DNA from: JAVBMU01 sp031551755
Lineage (GTDB): Bacteria; Actinomycetota; Actinomycetes; Actinomycetales; Cellulomonadaceae
DNA length: 11,968 bases
NCBI GenBank assembly: GCA_031551755.1
Contig: JAVBNE010000092.1
Location: 1-11,968 of the forward strand
Direction: 5' to 3'
Part shown: positions 1-6,394 of the stretch, piece after piece
How the letters are laid out: the number at the start of each line of letters is the position of its first letter
How positions within the stretch are numbered: position 1 is the stretch's first letter
The notes under the pieces: model-generated
The model's database searches: none
Told to the model about the DNA's origin: nothing
What the model saw: only the letters and a program-made list of their open reading frames with translations
Program-made: the position numbers and the translations under genes

Positions 1-92
1 GACGCCGCGGTCAACGACGAGTACTCCCCGAGGTGGTCGGACACCAGACGCACAGCACGCGCCTTGATCCCCGGATCGATCTTCTTGGGCAT
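1..92 (-). CDS. IS3-family transposase OrfA (N-terminal 30 residues, partial)
   Basis: This is the N-terminal end of the small DNA-binding OrfA protein that IS3-family elements need for transposition. The ATG is at 92-90, preceded by AGGAAGG with an eight-base spacer. The translation starts MPKKIDPGIKARAVRLV and continues with an SDHLGEYSSLTAA-type sequence, the characteristic beginning of IS3 OrfA helix-turn-helix proteins (HTH_Tnp_1 type). Only the part before the first DNA-binding helices is visible; the rest of orfA and the integrase gene orfB lie to the left of the window. The gene begins 60 bases inside the element end at 152, which fits the compact layout of this family. Family assignment is confident; the subgroup is not. 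Confidence 0.8.
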   Translation of the reverse strand, partial: MPKKIDPGIKARAVRLVSDHLGEYSSLTAA

Positions 93-152
93 GAGCCCAT
101 CCTTCCTGGTCGGCGACTCAGAAAGGAACGGCATCAAACCCGGGGCGGTTCA
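1..152 (-). mobile_element. IS3-family insertion sequence, 5' terminal part (runs off the left edge)
   Basis: Read on the minus strand, the element begins at 152 with TGAACCGCCCCGGG. To my knowledge this matches the terminal inverted-repeat type of many actinobacterial IS3-family elements (TG at the tip). The transposase orfA start follows 60 bases inside. The boundary is sharp: the ABC ATPase reading frame upstream is normal up to codon Asp-Pro at 153 and turns into IS sequence at 152. The other end of the element and the target-site duplication lie outside the window, so completeness cannot be judged. Confidence 0.82.
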
Positions 153-658
153 GGGTCAAGTCCTGTGCTCGGCTCATCAAGGAGAAGCGTCCGAGCACCC
201 GAGGCGACGGCCTGTGCAAGGCTAAGCCGCCGCAGCATTCCTCCTGAGAGCGCTCTGATCTTGCAGTGAGCGCGATCGGCCAAGCGAACACGGTTAAGCG
301 CGTCCATCGCAGCAAGCCGAGCTTCCCGACTCCGCTTCCCACGCATCCAGGTAAGGTACTGCACGACCTCAAGGACCGTCATCGACCCTGGAAACTGTGT
401 GGCCTGCGGCATTAATGCGACGCATCTGAGCGCGCGGCTCCGCCCACTAAGACCGTAGGGATTGTTGCCTTCGACAACGACCCGACCAGCTGAGGGGCGT
501 AGAGCACCCGCCGCTATGGATAGCAGCGTCGTCTTGCCCGCTCCGTTGACCCCGAGTAGGGCCGTCACACCGGCGCTGACTGCGCAGTCGATTCCCTTGA
601 GCGCAACTCGCTCGTGGTATCTGTGTTCGACGCGGTCCAAGATAAGATGGTCCATCAC
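134..658 (-). pseudogene. ABC exporter ATP-binding protein, 3' end removed by an IS3 insertion
   Basis: ATPase subunit of an ABC-2-type exporter. Read from GTG 658 (ATG at 655 is an equally good start), it shows Walker A GVNGAGKTT at residues 36-44, the Q-loop glutamine at 85 in MPQAT, signature LSGGM at 137-141 and Walker B plus D-loop RTLLLDEPSTGLDP at 156-169. Native coding stops at 153. The last five residues, EPPRV, and the stop at 134 are read from the IS end. The switch (H-loop) histidine and the C-terminal 40 or more residues are missing, so an active ATPase is unlikely. No permease gene is visible; it probably lay beyond the insertion. The start is 15 bases behind the stop of the secreted-protein gene at 674, so the two were probably one operon, with the transporter perhaps exporting or giving protection from that product (inference). 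The substrate is unknown. Confidence 0.85.
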
Positions 659-673
659 ATTACCGTATTTTCT

Positions 674-1106
674 CTACAGCCACCCACTCTTCGTAACACA
701 CTTGTCGGGCGCCAAGGCGATATTTTCGCACACCTTAGACATCACAAATCCACCGGTGGAAGACTGATTATGGTGGTAGATGTCGACCTGCTTCATTGTG
801 GCCCAACCTGATAGTGAACGACCCCCTGTTCGACCACCAGCCTGCCACGTTCCTTTAACGATCGTCGTCGACTGATAGACAGGAGATCCGTTCACCCGAA
901 GGTCGCGCAGCTCAACGTTGGCCTTTGAGCGACCCCACATAACATAGTTGACTGAACCCGCCCCATCGCCGCGAACAGTACCGCTCACCACAAGACGTTC
1001 CGGGTGCGTTCTCGTTCCGAAAGTCCACGCATTGGCGACACCTACGCCACTGATTAGGACAGGGCCAGCGTCGCACCGATGGCACCTGTCACCCGTTGGT
1101 TCTCAT
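674..1106 (-). pseudogene. small secreted protein, signal peptide split by two single-base frameshifts
   Basis: The main frame (GTG 991 to 674, open back to 1105) encodes a polar protein ending KVCENIALAPDKCVTKSGWL, with two cysteines near the C-terminus. It has no good start of its own. ATG at 1106 has a fitting GAGAGG ribosome binding site eight bases upstream but hits a stop after MRTNG. The hydrophobic stretch VTGAIGATLALS sits in the third frame, and LISGVGVANAW sits in the main frame. Adding one G to the GGG run near 1092-1094 and one C to the CC pair near 1058-1059 gives one 144-residue frame with a normal signal peptide and an A-N-A cleavage site before Trp28. Either the gene is decaying or two bases were lost in sequencing. 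The family is not recognised; being upstream of an ABC exporter suggests a bacteriocin-like or surface peptide, which is inference only. Confidence 0.6.
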
Positions 1107-1146
1107 ATTCTTAGCCTCTCTGCTCTGGTCAACTCTGACGTCCGTG

Positions 1147-1175
1147 ACGATACTGACGAACTGGGCAGGAGTCAA
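1147..1175 (-). promoter_or_regulatory. candidate sigma-70-type promoter for the secreted protein-ABC pair
   Basis: On the minus strand, TTGACT (1175-1170) and TATCGT (1152-1147) are separated by exactly 17 bases. They match the consensus at 5 of 6 and 4 of 6 positions. The ATG at 1106 with its GAGAGG site follows about 40 bases downstream of the -10 element, a normal leader length. The stretch is visibly richer in A and T than the flanking housekeeping genes. It was found by eye only. Confidence 0.4.
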
Positions 1176-1241
1176 CTCTCGCTCAAAAAAGGTAGGCTCT
1201 CGCAAGCAGTCTCCACCCAATGCCCCGACCCTGGAGCCCCG

Positions 1242-1940
1242 ATGCCGACACCCACGCACGAGCCCGGTCAACCCATCATTCTCACGGCCATGCAATCGGA
1301 ATACGACGCCGTCCTTGCCGTCGCTGACAGTGCGCAGAACGAGAAGCGCCTCGGCCCATTGCACTTCCGAGTTCTCGAAACCGGCGGCTTAAAGATCGCC
1401 GTCGCCCGAGTGGGCATGGGTCACGTCAACGCCGCACTTGCGACCACCGCCGCTATCCTCACGCTGGAACCGTCGACGGTCTTCTCCTGCGGTGTTGCCG
1501 GTGCGCTCATTCCAGGCCCGGGGGTCGGGGGCGTCATAGTCGGGTCGGAGTATGTGAACGGCGGTGCTGACGCGCGCCCGCTCGGTTCTGAACGCGGCGG
1601 GCTACCCGGCGAGCCTTTGAGGTATCCGGGCGACCCCTCACTGGTCGAGCATGCCCGCGCCGCGAAGGCCACCGTCGGAACGATGCTGTCCAGCGACGTG
1701 TTCATCGACGCCGAATATATCGAGGGCATCCGGCGGGCGTTCCCGGATGCGATTTCGTGCGACATGGAGTCCAGTGCCGTGGCCCAGGTGTGTCACAAAT
1801 TCGGGACGCGGTTTCTTAGCGTGCGCGGTATCTCGGACAACGCGGCCGGTACCGGCGCGCAGGAGTTCCTCCGGGAGAACGTGCGGGTCGGTCACCTCGC
1901 GGCGCAGTTCACACTCATGCTCGCCCGACTCGCGGGCTGA
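1242..1940 (+). CDS. mtnN: 5'-methylthioadenosine/S-adenosylhomocysteine nucleosidase
   Basis: Cytosolic nucleosidase that removes adenine from methylthioadenosine and S-adenosylhomocysteine, clearing by-products of polyamine synthesis and of SAM-dependent methylation. ATG 1242 is chosen because GGAG lies five bases upstream; the frame is open back to 948, but the extra residues look like non-coding sequence. The 232 residues match the usual length. Family motifs appear in order: AMQSE near the N-terminus (Glu20 matches E. coli Glu12), the GVAG loop at 84-87, SSDVFID at 150-156, DMESSAVAQVC at 174-184 (Glu176 matches Glu174) and RGISDNA at 195-201 (Asp199 matches the catalytic Asp197). A Gly/Pro-rich loop, IPGPGVGG, follows GVAG. 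The gene stands alone on the plus strand, convergent with the rpfB-like gene, where ksgA would normally be expected after rpfB. Confidence 0.92.
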   Translation: MPTPTHEPGQPIILTAMQSEYDAVLAVADSAQNEKRLGPLHFRVLETGGLKIAVARVGMGHVNAALATTAAILTLEPSTVFSCGVAGALIPGPGVGGVIVGSEYVNGGADARPLGSERGGLPGEPLRYPGDPSLVEHARAAKATVGTMLSSDVFIDAEYIEGIRRAFPDAISCDMESSAVAQVCHKFGTRFLSVRGISDNAAGTGAQEFLRENVRVGHLAAQFTLMLARLAG

Positions 1941-1941
1941 C

Positions 1942-1961
1942 GGCGCACGGGAGTGCCCGCC
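1942..1961. terminator. possible hairpin between convergent genes
   Basis: Just after the mtnN stop, GGC-GCAC, loop GGGA, GTGC, then two unpaired C and GCC can fold into a seven-pair stem. The gap between the convergent mtnN and rpfB-like genes is only 46 bases, so a shared terminator is expected here. There is no T-run, so this is a weak call. Confidence 0.28.
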
Positions 1962-1986
1962 AGCCGCCCGGCCTCCGCCGCCGGAC

Positions 1987-3276
1987 TCAGTACCAGCCGC
2001 GCGCGCCCGAATGCGCCCACGCGCCACACGGGGTGCCGTACCGGCCCTCGATGTACCCGAGCCCCCAGGTGATCTGGGTACTCGCATTCGTGCGCCAGTC
2101 GGCACCCGCGCTCGACATCTTCGACCCCGGCAGCGACTGCGGAATGCCGTAGGCGCCACTCGATCGATTCTCGGCGTTGACCCGCCAGCCGCTTTCCTTC
2201 TGCCAGAGCTTGTCCAGGCAGACGAACTGGTCGTCGCCCCACCCCCGTGCCGCCGCCATCGACTTGGCGATGGCCCGTGCGGAACCGGGGTCCACCGAGA
2301 CTGCGGAGATCTTCATGGTTCCCACTTTGATGACTTCGCCTCGAGGCTCACGCAGCACCTTGCGGGTCACTGCCGTCCGGGATACCTCCGCACCGCCACG
2401 CATCTCGATCGCGTAAGTCGTCACGGCCTCCCCGGCCCGTCCAGCGGTGACAACGGTTCGAAAACCCTCCGGAAGGGTCGCGTCCTTGATCTCTTCGGTC
2501 TCGAAGGGCAACGCCTCGGTGACCGTCGCCGATGTGCTCGCTGCCCGGTTGACCAGCACCAACATCCCGTCCACGGCGGCGGCATCCAACGGTACCGAGG
2601 TGTCGTCGCGGTCCCCCAACACGATCCCCGTTTGGAGGAGCACGCCCCGGACCGTCGCCTCGGGCGTGGTGATCGGCATAACGGCACCGTCCACCGAGAC
2701 CCGCACCGTCTTCAGCGTCGACACCCGCACGGGCTCGCGACCGAGGGCCGCGGACCGGGAGGCCGACGTCACCGCGCCCTCAGCCCGCGGGCCCAGAGCC
2801 GTCAGCAACTCCCCCACGGTCCGAGCCGTCGTCGTGAAGGTCTCACGTTTCCCGTCGATCTCAACGGTGACCTCATGGCTGGTGCGCACCACGATCGTCT
2901 GCCCGTCGTGGACATTCGCCGTCAGCGCGGGCATCACCACGTCATCGGGCCGGGTCTCGATGTGTTGAGAGGCCAGGACGTCGGAGACCGTTCGTCCGTA
3001 GGCCGAGACCGGCTGGGTGCTGCCGTCGAAGTCGAGGATCACGTCCTTGTGCAAGGTCGCGAAGGCACTCGTGGTGCCGACGATTGCCAAGACGACAGCC
3101 GCCTGCGCGACGACGCGGGTGGCCCGGCTGTGCGAACGCTTGCTCCGATGCCGGCCGGGCGTCGTGTCGTTGGGCGCGCAGACGCCGGTGGAAAGAGGGT
3201 CGGAGTCATCGGCCAAGACCGTCGCGTGGCTGCCGCGCGATCGATTCGATCCCAACACGAGGAGTCTTCCGTCCAT
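1987..3276 (-). CDS. RpfB-like cell-wall protein: three DUF348 repeats, G5 domain, SLT-like catalytic domain
   Basis: Membrane-anchored peptidoglycan-cleaving enzyme, 429 residues from ATG 3276. Order: basic cytoplasmic segment, membrane helix at about 55-73 (VVAQAAVVLAIVGTTSAF), three DUF348 repeats at about 77-120, 136-175 and 191-235, a G5 domain at about 251-320, and a lysozyme-like SLT domain at 332-429. The SLT domain contains LWQKESGW (putative catalytic Glu361), NRSSGAYGIPQSLPGSKM and WGLGYIEGRYGTPCGAW; Cys353 and Cys417 may form a disulfide. Canonical RpfB (metG-tatD-rpfB-ksgA locus) has the same N-terminal part but an Rpf domain with a CEAGGNW motif, which is absent here. Start is uncertain: ATG 3276 lacks a clear ribosome binding site, whereas GTG 3258 has GGAAG seven bases upstream. 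The frame stays open back to 3489, overlapping tatD. Probable role: septal wall cleavage or growth from dormancy (inference). Confidence 0.87.
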   Translation of the reverse strand: MDGRLLVLGSNRSRGSHATVLADDSDPLSTGVCAPNDTTPGRHRSKRSHSRATRVVAQAAVVLAIVGTTSAFATLHKDVILDFDGSTQPVSAYGRTVSDVLASQHIETRPDDVVMPALTANVHDGQTIVVRTSHEVTVEIDGKRETFTTTARTVGELLTALGPRAEGAVTSASRSAALGREPVRVSTLKTVRVSVDGAVMPITTPEATVRGVLLQTGIVLGDRDDTSVPLDAAAVDGMLVLVNRAASTSATVTEALPFETEEIKDATLPEGFRTVVTAGRAGEAVTTYAIEMRGGAEVSRTAVTRKVLREPRGEVIKVGTMKISAVSVDPGSARAIAKSMAAARGWGDDQFVCLDKLWQKESGWRVNAENRSSGAYGIPQSLPGSKMSSAGADWRTNASTQITWGLGYIEGRYGTPCGAWAHSGARGWY

Positions 3277-3433
3277 TCGTGAGCAAAAGCGGCCGATCAC
3301 CAGCGTTCCGGTCAGCCCGAAGGCTCCGAGAACAAGAGTCCAGTTGCCGCGACCCGGACGCTTGTCCACGACGTTAGAGCGCGCGCCGCAGTGCAGGAAG
3401 ATGCGAAGGTGGGTGATTTCCTTGCTCTGCCCG
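3277..3433 (-). promoter_or_regulatory. rpfB leader with mutually exclusive hairpins (candidate RNA switch)
   Basis: 157 bases separate the tatD stop from ATG 3276. Read on the minus strand, AGCC-TTCG-GGCT (3325-3314) is a perfect four-pair stem with a stable UUCG loop. The same GGCT, extended to GGCTGA (3317-3312), can instead pair with TCGGCC (3296-3291), six pairs with one G-U. That stem is followed two bases later by TTTT (3288-3285), resembling an intrinsic terminator. The two folds cannot form together. In M. tuberculosis the rpfB leader is reported to act as a transcription-terminating RNA switch, so this is worth noting, but the call rests on hand folding. No c-di-AMP (ydaO) riboswitch consensus was recognised. 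Confidence 0.3.
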
Positions 3434-4474
3434 CTACCAAGGTCCGTAAAGCGACTCAGAAACGGCGCTGACCTGTGCACATACCTCAACCAACGGCCGC
3501 CCTGTGATGTTGGCCACGGCCTGGAGAGTCCACGGCAAAACGTAGGGAGCGTTCGGAGCGCCGCGAAATGGGTCAGGCGTCAGGTAGGGGGCATCGGTTT
3601 CTACCACGAGAAGGCTGCCGGGCGCACATCGCAAAGCCGCCCGCAAACCGTCATTCGACTTGAAACTCACCGGGCCGGCGAATGAGAGGTACCACCCCTG
3701 GGAAACGCAGAACTCGGCCATCTCGGCGTCTCCGGAGAAACAATGAAAGACCGTCCGCTCCGGTGCGCCGTCACGCGCGAGGATCTCCAACACCTGGGTG
3801 TGGGCATCCCGGTCGTGGATCTGCAGCGGCAGGTCGAGCTCCTTGGCCAGCGCGATGTGGGCACGGAACGCTTCCCGCTGAACCTCCTCACCCCGGGGTC
3901 CGGTGCGGAACAGATCCATGCCGGTCTCGCCGATCGCCCGGATGCGCTTATTGGCCCGCGCGGTGTCCGCGACGACGGCGATGGCGTCATCGAGACTGAC
4001 CGCCCGGTGTTCCGGCCCGGGCTCGTGCGTGAGCCCGTCCGGGCCGGCGTCGATCACCCCGGCGTGCAGTACGGCCTCATTCGGGTGGATCGCGACCGCC
4101 CCCACCAGCGCGCGGGCGAACTCGGGGCCGACCACCGCCTCGGCATGGCGCAGTACCTCATCCGTCCAACGAATGGACCCCAGGTCGCACCCCACCTGAA
4201 CGATACGGTCGACCCCGGAGCGGCGGGCACGGTCGAGGTGTTCGGCGACGGTCGGGTGCCGGTCCCCGGCCCACGGGTCCAGGGCCGCGAAGACCTCGCG
4301 GTCACCACCGAAACGGTCATCGGCGCCCGGGCGCCCCTGATGCGCAGCGGGCACGGTCGGCTCCGGCGGCAGCACATCACCGATCGACTCCAGATGGGTG
4401 TGGTTGTCCACCACCGGAACCGGTAGCGGCTCCGGCTCATCCGGCCAGCCGCGTCGACGTTTACGGGCCATCAC
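3434..4474 (-). CDS. tatD: TatD-family metal-dependent DNase
   Basis: Cytosolic metal-dependent deoxyribonuclease of the amidohydrolase (TIM-barrel) superfamily, linked to DNA repair and fragmentation. All expected metal ligands are visible: His25 and His27 in DNHTHLE, Glu183 in GETGMD, His220 in QIHDRD, His244 in HCFSG and Asp294 in ETDAPYLTP. The protein has 346 residues, longer than the usual 260. The extra length is a basic N-terminal extension (MMARKRRRGW) and loop insertions at about 35-70 and 137-160 rich in Pro, Asp and Gly, as is common in actinobacterial TatD. It starts GTG-ATG (4474 or 4471), with AAGGG seven bases before the GTG. It follows metG by 47 bases and precedes the rpfB-like gene, so the three are probably co-transcribed. 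Confidence 0.93.
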   Translation of the reverse strand: MMARKRRRGWPDEPEPLPVPVVDNHTHLESIGDVLPPEPTVPAAHQGRPGADDRFGGDREVFAALDPWAGDRHPTVAEHLDRARRSGVDRIVQVGCDLGSIRWTDEVLRHAEAVVGPEFARALVGAVAIHPNEAVLHAGVIDAGPDGLTHEPGPEHRAVSLDDAIAVVADTARANKRIRAIGETGMDLFRTGPRGEEVQREAFRAHIALAKELDLPLQIHDRDAHTQVLEILARDGAPERTVFHCFSGDAEMAEFCVSQGWYLSFAGPVSFKSNDGLRAALRCAPGSLLVVETDAPYLTPDPFRGAPNAPYVLPWTLQAVANITGRPLVEVCAQVSAVSESLYGPW

Positions 4475-4479
4475 TCAGC

Positions 4480-4524
4480 TGCCCTTCTGCTTTGTGGGCT
4501 CACGCCCCTCGCTGCGTGGGCTCA
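4480..4524 (-). repeat. imperfect tandem repeat at the metG-tatD junction
   Basis: On the minus strand two adjacent units of 22 and 23 bases both begin TGAGCCCAC (4524-4503 and 4502-4480) and continue with similar AGC...GGG sequence. The TGA of the first unit is the metG stop codon. The second unit carries the AGAAGGG ribosome binding site of tatD. Confidence 0.6.
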
Positions 4525-6306
4525 TGCCTCGGCGCGCAGCCGCTCCAGCTCTTCGGCGACGATCGAGTCGTCGAGTTTGGTGAATACCGGCGCGGGCTTG
4601 GCCAGCGGCGTCCCGGCGTCGATCGGACTCGATGCCCACAACGGCCCCTGACCGTAGTCGCCCGTGATGATCGGGTACTGCCTGCTGGGGTCGTCGAGGT
4701 CGGTGACCTCACGGATCTCCGGCTTGTCGCCGAAGACCCGTTGCCGCCCGAAGGCCTCGTCGACGGCTTGGGCCGAATGCGGCAGGAACGGGGCCAGCAA
4801 TGTGTTGCAGTCCGCCACCGCCTGGGCCGCCGTGTGTAGCACGGTGCCCTGCCGCTCCGGGTCGGTCTTGAGTTTCCAGGGTTCGGTCTTGGACAGGTAC
4901 CCGTTCACCTCCCCGACCACCCGCATCGCCTCGGCGATCGCGGCCCGCTGCCGGTGACCTTCGATGAGCGCCCCGACGGTGTCGAAGCCTGCTCGGGTGG
5001 CGGTCAGCACCTCCCGATCGGTTTCGGTCAGGTCCCCCGGTGTCGGAATGGCCCCGAAGTTCTTGTGGATCAGGTTCGCCGTCCGGTTGACCAGGTTCCC
5101 CCACCCGGCCACCAACTCATTGTTGGTGCGGGCCTTGAACTCCGACCAGGTGAAGTCCGAGTCCTGGTTCTCCGGCCCGGCCACCGAGATGAAGTACCGC
5201 AGGGCGTCGGGCTGGTAGCGGGCCAGCATGTCGCGGACGTAGATCACCACGCCGCGCGAGGAGGAGAACTGTTTGCCCTCCATGGTGAGGAACTCGCTGG
5301 AGACCACCTCGGTGGGCAGGTTCAGGTTGCCGTACTGCCCCGGCGAACCGCCTTTGTTCCCGCGTCCGTCGTAGCCCAGCAACTCCGCCGGCCAGATCTG
5401 GGAGTGGAAGGTGATGTTGTCCTTGCCCATGAAGTAGGCCGACTGGGCGTCACCCGTCCAGAATTGCCGCCACGCCTCGGGGTCACCGCTGCGCCGCGCC
5501 CACTCGATCGACGCCGATAAGTACCCGATGACGGCGTCGAACCACACGTACAGCCGCTTATTCGGGTTCTCCTCCCACCCGGGCAGCGGCACTGGGATGC
5601 CCCAGTCGATGTCGCGGGTCATGGCCCGCGGGCGCACGTCCTCCAACAGGTTCAGCGAGAAGTTCAGCACGTTCGGCCGCCAACCGTGCCGGGAGCGCAG
5701 CCAGTCACCGAGAGCGTCGACGAAGGCGGGGAGGTCGAGGAAGAAGTGATTCGACTCGACGAACTTGGGCGTCTCACCGTTGATCCGGCTCACGGGGTTG
5801 ATGAGGTCGATCGCGTCGAGCTGGTTCCCGCAGTTGTCGCACTGGTCACCACGAGCGCCGTCGTAGCCACAGATCGGACAGGTGCCCTCGATGTAGCGGT
5901 CGGGCAGGGTACGGCCAGTGGAGGGAGAGATCGCCCCCATCGTGGTCTGCTCGATCATGTAGCCGTTCTTGTGCACCGTACGGAACATCTCCTGCACGAC
6001 GGCGTAGTGGTTGGCCGTCGTCGTGCGAGTGAACAGGTCGTAGGACAACCCGAGCTGGTGGAGGTCCTCCACGATCACCCGGTTGTACCGGTCGGCCAGC
6101 TCCTGTGGAGTGACACCCTCCTGCTCGGCTTGGACCAGGATCGGGGTGCCGTGCTCGTCGGTGCCGGAGACCATCAGCACCTCGTGACCACGCATCCGCA
6201 TATGCCTGCTGTACACATCGGAGGGGACGCCGAATCCTGCGACATGGCCGATATGCCGGGGCCCGTTGGCATAGGGCCAGGCCACGGCAGAAAGGATGTG
6301 GGTCAT
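4522..6306 (-). CDS. metG: methionyl-tRNA synthetase
   Basis: Class I aminoacyl-tRNA synthetase that charges tRNA-Met in the cytosol; essential for initiation and elongation. The HIGH motif is at 18-21 in GPRHIGHVAGF. A zinc knuckle, CPICGYDGARGDQCDNCG, has Cys143, 146, 156 and 159. The equivalent of KMSKS is QFSSSR at 346-351, after MEGK. The anticodon-binding helical domain follows (FKARTNNELVAGWGNLVNR and the region after it). The 594 residues fit the zinc-containing MetG form without the C-terminal tRNA-binding (EMAP-like) domain. This form occurs, to my knowledge, in Streptomyces and Corynebacterium and differs from the zinc-less M. tuberculosis enzyme. ATG 6306 has AGGA seven bases upstream. 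Downstream are tatD and the rpfB-like gene, the classical order. Confidence 0.97.
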   Translation of the reverse strand: MTHILSAVAWPYANGPRHIGHVAGFGVPSDVYSRHMRMRGHEVLMVSGTDEHGTPILVQAEQEGVTPQELADRYNRVIVEDLHQLGLSYDLFTRTTTANHYAVVQEMFRTVHKNGYMIEQTTMGAISPSTGRTLPDRYIEGTCPICGYDGARGDQCDNCGNQLDAIDLINPVSRINGETPKFVESNHFFLDLPAFVDALGDWLRSRHGWRPNVLNFSLNLLEDVRPRAMTRDIDWGIPVPLPGWEENPNKRLYVWFDAVIGYLSASIEWARRSGDPEAWRQFWTGDAQSAYFMGKDNITFHSQIWPAELLGYDGRGNKGGSPGQYGNLNLPTEVVSSEFLTMEGKQFSSSRGVVIYVRDMLARYQPDALRYFISVAGPENQDSDFTWSEFKARTNNELVAGWGNLVNRTANLIHKNFGAIPTPGDLTETDREVLTATRAGFDTVGALIEGHRQRAAIAEAMRVVGEVNGYLSKTEPWKLKTDPERQGTVLHTAAQAVADCNTLLAPFLPHSAQAVDEAFGRQRVFGDKPEIREVTDLDDPSRQYPIITGDYGQGPLWASSPIDAGTPLAKPAPVFTKLDDSIVAEELERLRAEA

Positions 6307-6394
6307 GGGTGAATCCTAGAGGCCCGCGCGTGGCAACCCGGCGCTGGGTGGCGGGGACATCCGAGTAGGGCCGGCCGATGCGAGGCCACCTACG

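Noticed and set aside
674..1106. Lactococcin 972-like bacteriocin for the small secreted protein
   Set aside because: It lies next to an ABC gene, but the characteristic GGTWxYG and AGxWA patterns are not present.
948..1241. 98-codon N-terminal extension of mtnN
   Set aside because: The extension overlaps the secreted-protein gene and its promoter on the other strand; ATG 1242 has a good GGAG site and gives the normal family length.
1089..1364. 91-codon minus-strand frame ending EAKNMRTNG
   Set aside because: Most of it is antisense to mtnN. The last part coincides with the promoter, ribosome binding site and ATG of the secreted-protein gene, which explains its non-random look better.
1651..3282. 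543-codon open frame on the plus strand
   Set aside because: It is antisense to the rpfB-like gene, Arg/Gly-rich and without any family pattern; a GC-rich shadow frame.
5686..6312. 208-codon plus-strand frame
   Set aside because: It is fully antisense to metG, whose motifs are unambiguous.
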